Source: Acholeplasma sp. (GTDB taxonomy: Bacteria; Bacillota_I; Bacilli_A; ML615J-28; CAG-698). Taken from it: a DNA stretch of 36,554 nt. The translations under genes were made by a program, and so were the position numbers. Location: the NCBI GenBank assembly GCA_012838635.1, contig DUOW01000014.1, positions 1 to 36,554 of the forward strand, in the 5' to 3' direction. Positions 32,064-36,554 of this stretch are shown one piece after another; position 1 is the stretch's first letter, and each line of letters opens with the position of its first letter. The notes beneath the pieces are model-generated. The model was not told the DNA's origin, did not search any database, and saw nothing but the letters and a program-made list of their open reading frames with translations.

Positions 32064-32775
32064 TCTTTTAGAAGGTTTAGTTCTCAAAGAACAAAAGTAT
32101 CAAGAAGATTCAAAAATAGCTTTTATCCTTACAAGTGTTGGCTTGCAAAGTTATTTAGTTAGAGGAGCATATAAAGTTAATGCCAAGAATGCTAGTTATT
32201 CTGTCCCTCTAACAAAGGTAAGTTTTGATTATAGTTCTAAGAATAATTTTAATATTTTAAAGCAAGGTAAAGTTTTAAATAACTATTCTAAGATTAAAGC
32301 AAATTATGAGTTATTACTTGGTGCTTTAGAAGTTTTAGATTATTGTTATGACTTTGCAAATCATGTAAGTGATTATAATCTATTTTATCAGTTTGTAATC
32401 TTTACTTTAGATAAGTTAGAAGAAACAGAAAATTTATATTATATAGCTATTTTTAAGTTAAAACTGCTATACTTACTAGGAATTGGACCAGTATTAAATA
32501 GATGTGTAGTTTGCGGTTCTAAAGAAAATTTAATTGGTTTTAGTTTAAATAAAGGTGGCTTAATCTGTAAAGATTGTCATGAATCTAGTTTAATTAAGTT
32601 AGATGACTTTATGAGGACTATTATTGTAATGTACTATACAAAGTTAGAAGATCTAAATGAAAAAGTTTTTGATTTAAAGTATTTGGATAAAATCAATAAT
32701 CTTTTAGATCAATATTATGAAATTCATTTGACGTATAAGTCAAAGGCAAATAAAGTTATAAGAAAGATAAAATAA
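32056..32775 (+). CDS. recO: DNA repair protein RecO
   Basis: A 239-residue protein. The N-terminal OB fold starts with LEGLVLKEQKYQEDSK. A helical C-terminal domain includes a zinc finger with Cys150, Cys153, Cys171 and Cys174. RecO works with RecR to load RecA onto gapped DNA. The start overlaps era, matching the conserved era-recO pair. It is followed after only 17 bases by rnfC, an unusual neighbour for recO. Confidence 0.93.
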   Translation: MSNLLEGLVLKEQKYQEDSKIAFILTSVGLQSYLVRGAYKVNAKNASYSVPLTKVSFDYSSKNNFNILKQGKVLNNYSKIKANYELLLGALEVLDYCYDFANHVSDYNLFYQFVIFTLDKLEETENLYYIAIFKLKLLYLLGIGPVLNRCVVCGSKENLIGFSLNKGGLICKDCHESSLIKLDDFMRTIIVMYYTKLEDLNEKVFDLKYLDKINNLLDQYYEIHLTYKSKANKVIRKIK

Positions 32776-32792
32776 GAAGGAGGACAAATTAT

Positions 32793-34082
32793 ATGCCATT
32801 AGGAATGACAAAAGCAACTCATATTTCTGAGCACAAAGGGCATAAGGAACTTACGAAACATAAGGGAATCTTGGAGTATCTAAATCCTAAATATGTTTAT
32901 TTTCCTGCAAATAGACCTGATTTAGATTATGAGATTTGCGTTAAAGTAGGAGATGAAGTTAAAATTGGAGATGTCTTAACGATTTCAAAAGCATACTTTC
33001 CAGTTATTACTCATTCTTCTGTTAGTGGTAAGGTTACTGCAGTTGATAAGAAGGTATGGCACCCATCAGGGAAGAAAATATCTGCAATTGAAATTGAAAA
33101 CAACTTCAAAGAAGAAGTAACTTACTTAAAAGAGCAACCTTTAACAAAAGAAGGTATTATTGAAACAATTCGCTTAGCCGGGATTGTAGGGATGGGAGGA
33201 GCTGGATTTCCAACTCATGTGAAATACACTCACCCTAAATACCAAACTGACACTTTGATTGTAAATGCAGTTGAGTGTGAGCCTTATTTAACATGCGACT
33301 GTGTTTCAATTAAACATTATGCGAAAGAGTTAATCCAAGGGATTAAGTATGCGATGATTGCAAATGATGCTAAGAAAGCTGTCATAGCAGTTAAAGTATG
33401 CCATCAAGATGTAATTGCCATTTTAGAAGAACTACTAAAGGATGAAGAAAATATTTCCTTACATCTTTTAACAGATGTATATCCTGCAGGTTGGGAGAAG
33501 TATATTGTAGAGAAAGTGCAAGGAAAAACTTATAAGAGTTTACCATGTGAGACTGGTGCTGTTGTAAGTAATGCAGGTACTTTGATTGCAATTAACGATG
33601 CTGTTTCAAAAAGACTTCCTCTAACTAAGCGTGTAATTACTGTTAGTGGTGATGGTGTTAAAAATCCCCAAAATGTTTTAGTAAAAGTAGGAACTTTAGC
33701 ATCAGAGATCATTGACAAAACTGGTGGTTATGTAGATGATCTTGGGGCAGCAAATTTAATTGCTGGTGGTCCAATGACAGGAAATGGTCAATTCTTTGAT
33801 AGTTTTATGGTTGAAAAGACTACTACAGGCATTTTAGTATTTAAAGAAATCGCTGGTAAAGAAGAAGCTTGTTTAGGTTGTGGTAAATGTGTAGACAATT
33901 GCCCTGTTAAATTATCACCTATTTTAATAAAACTTGCTTATGATGATAAAGATAAAGAAAAGATGGTTAAACTACATGCTGATATGTGTATGGAATGTGG
34001 TTTATGTTCTTATATTTGTCCTTCAAGAATAGAGCTTACGGAAGCTGTTGGTAAAGCTAAGAAAGTTGTAAGAGGTAAATAA
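32793..34082 (+). CDS. rnfC: Rnf complex subunit C
   Basis: A 429-residue peripheral subunit of the Rnf complex, which couples ferredoxin oxidation and NAD+ reduction to ion pumping. A glycine-rich NADH/FMN loop, GIVGMGGAGFPTH, begins at about 130, followed by the SLBB region. Two [4Fe-4S] motifs are present: Cys360-x2-Cys363-x2-Cys366-x3-Cys370 and Cys399-x2-Cys402-x2-Cys405-x3-Cys409. AGGAGG (32780-32785) is strong and well spaced to the ATG. It is followed after one base by rnfD. The CDG order fits the acetogen-type cluster order (C-D-G-E-A-B), so E, A and B probably lie beyond the window. Confidence 0.96.
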   Translation: MPLGMTKATHISEHKGHKELTKHKGILEYLNPKYVYFPANRPDLDYEICVKVGDEVKIGDVLTISKAYFPVITHSSVSGKVTAVDKKVWHPSGKKISAIEIENNFKEEVTYLKEQPLTKEGIIETIRLAGIVGMGGAGFPTHVKYTHPKYQTDTLIVNAVECEPYLTCDCVSIKHYAKELIQGIKYAMIANDAKKAVIAVKVCHQDVIAILEELLKDEENISLHLLTDVYPAGWEKYIVEKVQGKTYKSLPCETGAVVSNAGTLIAINDAVSKRLPLTKRVITVSGDGVKNPQNVLVKVGTLASEIIDKTGGYVDDLGAANLIAGGPMTGNGQFFDSFMVEKTTTGILVFKEIAGKEEACLGCGKCVDNCPVKLSPILIKLAYDDKDKEKMVKLHADMCMECGLCSYICPSRIELTEAVGKAKKVVRGK

Positions 34083-34083
34083 G

Positions 34084-35298
34084 ATGGTTCAAGAAAGAAG
34101 ATTTTCTGTAAATAAAGCGCCAATGATTAGAAGAGCAGATTCTGATTCAAATACAAAATCAATTATGCTTCATTTTATGATTGCATTGATTCCAATTATT
34201 ATCTTTGGTTTTGTGAAGAACGGACTTATGCCTTTTATTAATACAGTCGAAGATAAAAACTTTGCAGCTGTTATTGATATGTTAAGACCATTAATTTTAG
34301 TAATTGTTGGTTGTTTAACTAGTTTTCTTGCGGAGCTTGTTTATTTTGTTTTAGTAAAGAAAAGTAAAACTCCTGTTAATGATGCGTTAAATTCTTATTC
34401 GCTTATTCCAGGATTATTGATAGCTTTAATTGTTCCTTTATATACACCTGTTTGGGTATTAATTCTAGGATGTTTATTTGGAACAGTTATTGGTAAATTA
34501 GTATTTGGTGGGTTTAGTAAAAATATCTTTAACCCAGCATTAATTGGTTATTTATTTATTCAAACAGCATTTAGTGGTGTAGTAGCAGCTCATGGTGGTA
34601 ATTTAAACCCAACTGAAGTTGGAACAATTGTAAGTGGTGCTACACCAATGGTTGCATTTAAAGCTGATATGTTTGGCTCATATGATGTTTTAGTAAAACC
34701 TTATGGAACAATTTTAGATTTCTTTTTAGGTAATGTTCCTGGGGCTTTAGGTGAAACAAGTGCTGTTCTTTGTTTAGTTGCATTTTTATATCTAGCAATT
34801 AAAAAAGTAATTGACTGGAAGATTCCTGTTATTTATGTAGGTGGAGTATTTGTCTTAACATACATTCTAGGAGCATTTAATGGTCATGCAGCTGATTTAT
34901 GGTATCCCGCATTAGGTATCTTTAGTGGTGGTTTAATGTTTGGTGCTGTCTTTATGGCAACTGAACCAGTAACTGCACCTAAGAGCCCAAATGGTAGAAT
35001 ATTATATGCTATTAGTTTAGCTGTTTTAACTGTTCTTTTTAGATATAAATCTAATTTCCCTGAAGGTGTTGCCTCATCAATTCTAGTAATGAATATGTTA
35101 GTATTCATCTATGATAATATTTGTGCGCCTTTAAGAGTTGAACCAAAGAAGTGGAAAGTTGCTTTAGTTTACTTAGGCTTTGCTTTAGTGTTTTTAGCAT
35201 TGTTTGCTTTTGTGTTATTTACGACAGGTAAATTTGCTCCCGTTGAAGCAGCAATGATTAATAATCCATTATTTTTAGGTGTTGGAGGTCTTAAATGA
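34084..35298 (+). CDS. rnfD: Rnf complex subunit D
   Basis: A 404-residue membrane protein with about ten helices. The flavinylation motif SGATPMVAF is present, with Thr187 as the predicted covalent FMN site attached by the ApbE transferase. FGGFSKNIFNPALIGYLF and ATEPVTAPKSPNGR are family hallmarks. RnfD forms the membrane electron path together with RnfG. It is somewhat longer than the usual 320-350 residues. The stop overlaps the rnfG start (ATGA). No apbE gene lies in the window. Confidence 0.96.
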   Translation: MVQERRFSVNKAPMIRRADSDSNTKSIMLHFMIALIPIIIFGFVKNGLMPFINTVEDKNFAAVIDMLRPLILVIVGCLTSFLAELVYFVLVKKSKTPVNDALNSYSLIPGLLIALIVPLYTPVWVLILGCLFGTVIGKLVFGGFSKNIFNPALIGYLFIQTAFSGVVAAHGGNLNPTEVGTIVSGATPMVAFKADMFGSYDVLVKPYGTILDFFLGNVPGALGETSAVLCLVAFLYLAIKKVIDWKIPVIYVGGVFVLTYILGAFNGHAADLWYPALGIFSGGLMFGAVFMATEPVTAPKSPNGRILYAISLAVLTVLFRYKSNFPEGVASSILVMNMLVFIYDNICAPLRVEPKKWKVALVYLGFALVFLALFAFVLFTTGKFAPVEAAMINNPLFLGVGGLK

Positions 35299-36554
35299 GT
35301 CAAAATAATAAGAAAAGTGTTTTAAAAAATGTTTTACATTATTCAATCTTTTTACTTGTTTTAGGACTTTTAGTTGGTGGAATTTTAGCAGCATTAAATG
35401 CTTGGACTTATCCAATTATTAAAGAACGTAAAGAAAAAGAAGTTAGAGAAAGGTTAGAAGCTAATTTTACATTTACTAGTTTTACTTCTGAAGGTTTATT
35501 AGAAAAATATCCTTTAGCTGGCAATAATGCGACTTTAGAAAATATTTATCTTATTGGTCAAGAAGAAGGTCAATATAATGAAGTAGTTTATGAAGTTAAG
35601 GCTAAAGGTTATGGTGGCGATGTTGTATCGCTTGTTGGGATTTATGGGACTGGTACAATTAGTAAGTTAGTTGTAATTGATGTTTCTTCTGAAACGCCAG
35701 GATTTGGATCTAAAGCTGCAACTCATGATTTTGATGTTGCTGGTAGAAGTACTGATAACTTTGTTTTTGAAGTTGGAAATAAAGAAAACTATATTGCTGG
35801 TTCAACTGTAACTTCTAAGGCTGTTGATGCTGGTGTAACTTTAGCTGTTGCTCATTACAATCAATATAAAGACGATTTAGGTTTAGCAGCAGTTGAAACA
35901 AAAACCTTCAAATTTGAAAGTTGTGAACAAGACTTAACTGCCCTACCTGATTTAAGATATAAATATGTTTTATCATATGGAGATGATGCATTAAATGTTT
36001 TAGTTGATGGTGATTATAAAGTTGTTTCCGTTACTGAAGCTGGTTATGATGATAAACATCAAGATATTGAAACATTAATTGCTACTAAACAATTAAAGAC
36101 TTATATTGCTTCTTCTACAAAATCAGGTAATGTTTATACAGTCGAAGCATATAGTAATGGTTTCGAAGTAGCAAAAGGGCCTGTTAAATCAACTTATACA
36201 ATTGAATCAGGAAAAGGTATTACAGCAGTTGTAATTGATGATAGTAAAGAAAGTTACCCTGTTTCTAATGATGTAGCTGCAGAACTTGCTTCAGAAATCT
36301 TAGAAAAACAAGAAGCTATTGATACTGTGGCAGTTATTGCTGGTGCTACTGTAACATCAAATGCAATTTTAGATACTGCAAAACTAGTTACAAAATATAT
36401 GGTAGAAGTATTAAATATTCAACCAGTTACTCCAGTTGAGAAAGTTTTCAAAGTTGAATCAAGATCACAAAAGATGTCAGCTTTACCAGAACTTGAGTTT
36501 AACTATGAAGTATCTTACGGGGAAGAAATCTTAAATATTACTGTTGATAGTAAC
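35295..36554 (+). CDS. rnfG: Rnf complex subunit G with repeated FMN-binding domains (partial)
   Basis: The frame is open from ATG 35295 to the window end, 420 codons without a stop. One N-terminal helix (about 17-37) anchors an extracytoplasmic part. FMN-binding domain 1 is canonical, with SSETPGFG and AGSTVTSKAV, where Thr171 is the likely flavin-bearing residue. A second, divergent domain has AGATVTSNAI with Thr352. Each domain is followed by a related block: FKFES, ALPDL, SYGDDALNVLVD after the first, and FKVES, ALPEL, SYGEEILNITVD after the second. A third unit may therefore begin at the window edge. Ordinary RnfG has about 190-210 residues and a single domain. It overlaps rnfD by four bases. 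Confidence 0.93.
   Translation, partial: MSQNNKKSVLKNVLHYSIFLLVLGLLVGGILAALNAWTYPIIKERKEKEVRERLEANFTFTSFTSEGLLEKYPLAGNNATLENIYLIGQEEGQYNEVVYEVKAKGYGGDVVSLVGIYGTGTISKLVVIDVSSETPGFGSKAATHDFDVAGRSTDNFVFEVGNKENYIAGSTVTSKAVDAGVTLAVAHYNQYKDDLGLAAVETKTFKFESCEQDLTALPDLRYKYVLSYGDDALNVLVDGDYKVVSVTEAGYDDKHQDIETLIATKQLKTYIASSTKSGNVYTVEAYSNGFEVAKGPVKSTYTIESGKGITAVVIDDSKESYPVSNDVAAELASEILEKQEAIDTVAVIAGATVTSNAILDTAKLVTKYMVEVLNIQPVTPVEKVFKVESRSQKMSALPELEFNYEVSYGEEILNITVDSN

Noticed and set aside
1-36554. CRISPR arrays, tRNA or rRNA genes, insertion sequences, phage genes or attachment sites
   Set aside because: No regularly spaced repeats, cloverleaf sequences, transposase or integrase motifs were found. 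The only tandem structure is the surface-protein gene array.

Overview
The window is a gene-dense, strongly AT-rich stretch (about 30% GC by eye) of a bacterial chromosome with housekeeping gene order typical of Bacillota. Strong AGGAGG-type ribosome sites, sigma-A promoters (TTGnnn-17-TATAAT or TGnTATAAT) and the clusters rplU-prp-rpmA-obg, mutS-mutL-miaA, cmk/S1-der-gpsA-HU and phoH-ybeY-cdd-era-recO all fit. TGA is a stop here, so this is not a code-4 Mycoplasma. Base composition, small genes, an Rnf complex and the particular protein families suggest a deep Mycoplasmatota/Bacilli-type anaerobe (Izemoplasmatales-, RF39- or Erysipelotrichia-like). That placement is inference, not identification.

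Layout. 1-109: start of a membrane protein gene on the minus strand. 238-1374: GNAT-like protein. 1378-4435: L21 leader and rplU, the L27-processing protease prp, rpmA, obg, and an ECF transporter S component. 4464-9112: a TetR repressor divergent from an MMPL exporter and a large lipoprotein. 9188-15189: mutS, mutL, miaA and an RsuA/RluB-type pseudouridine synthase. 15233-18034: four tandem paralogues of a small secreted TasA/SipW-type surface protein, two of them interrupted by an in-frame stop. 18061-22877: a cytidylate kinase fused to ribosomal protein S1, then der and gpsA. 22908-25955: HU-like protein, ankyrin-repeat protein, RdgB/HAM1 phosphatase and a LicA-like kinase. 25958-26235: rpsU. 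26267-29352: secreted metallophosphoesterase with a Cys-TM-charged C-terminus. 29386-36554: phoH, ybeY, cdd, era, recO running directly into rnfC, rnfD and an rnfG cut by the window end.

How they work together. Most genes serve ribosome assembly and maturation (L21, L27, Prp, S21, S1, Obg, Der, Era, YbeY, the pseudouridine synthase), tRNA modification (MiaA), DNA repair (MutS, MutL, RecO) and nucleotide housekeeping (CMK, Cdd, RdgB). The accessory content faces the cell surface: the TasA-like array, the MMPL-lipoprotein pair, the anchored phosphoesterase and the Rnf complex. The most notable items are an RnfG with at least two FMN-binding domains and the start of another repeat, the tandem surface-protein array with two nonsense-interrupted members, and the CMK-S1 fusion that keeps a well-spaced internal ribosome site at the junction. 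There are no tRNAs, rRNAs, CRISPR arrays, insertion sequences or phage genes, and no gene-free stretch longer than 300 bases.
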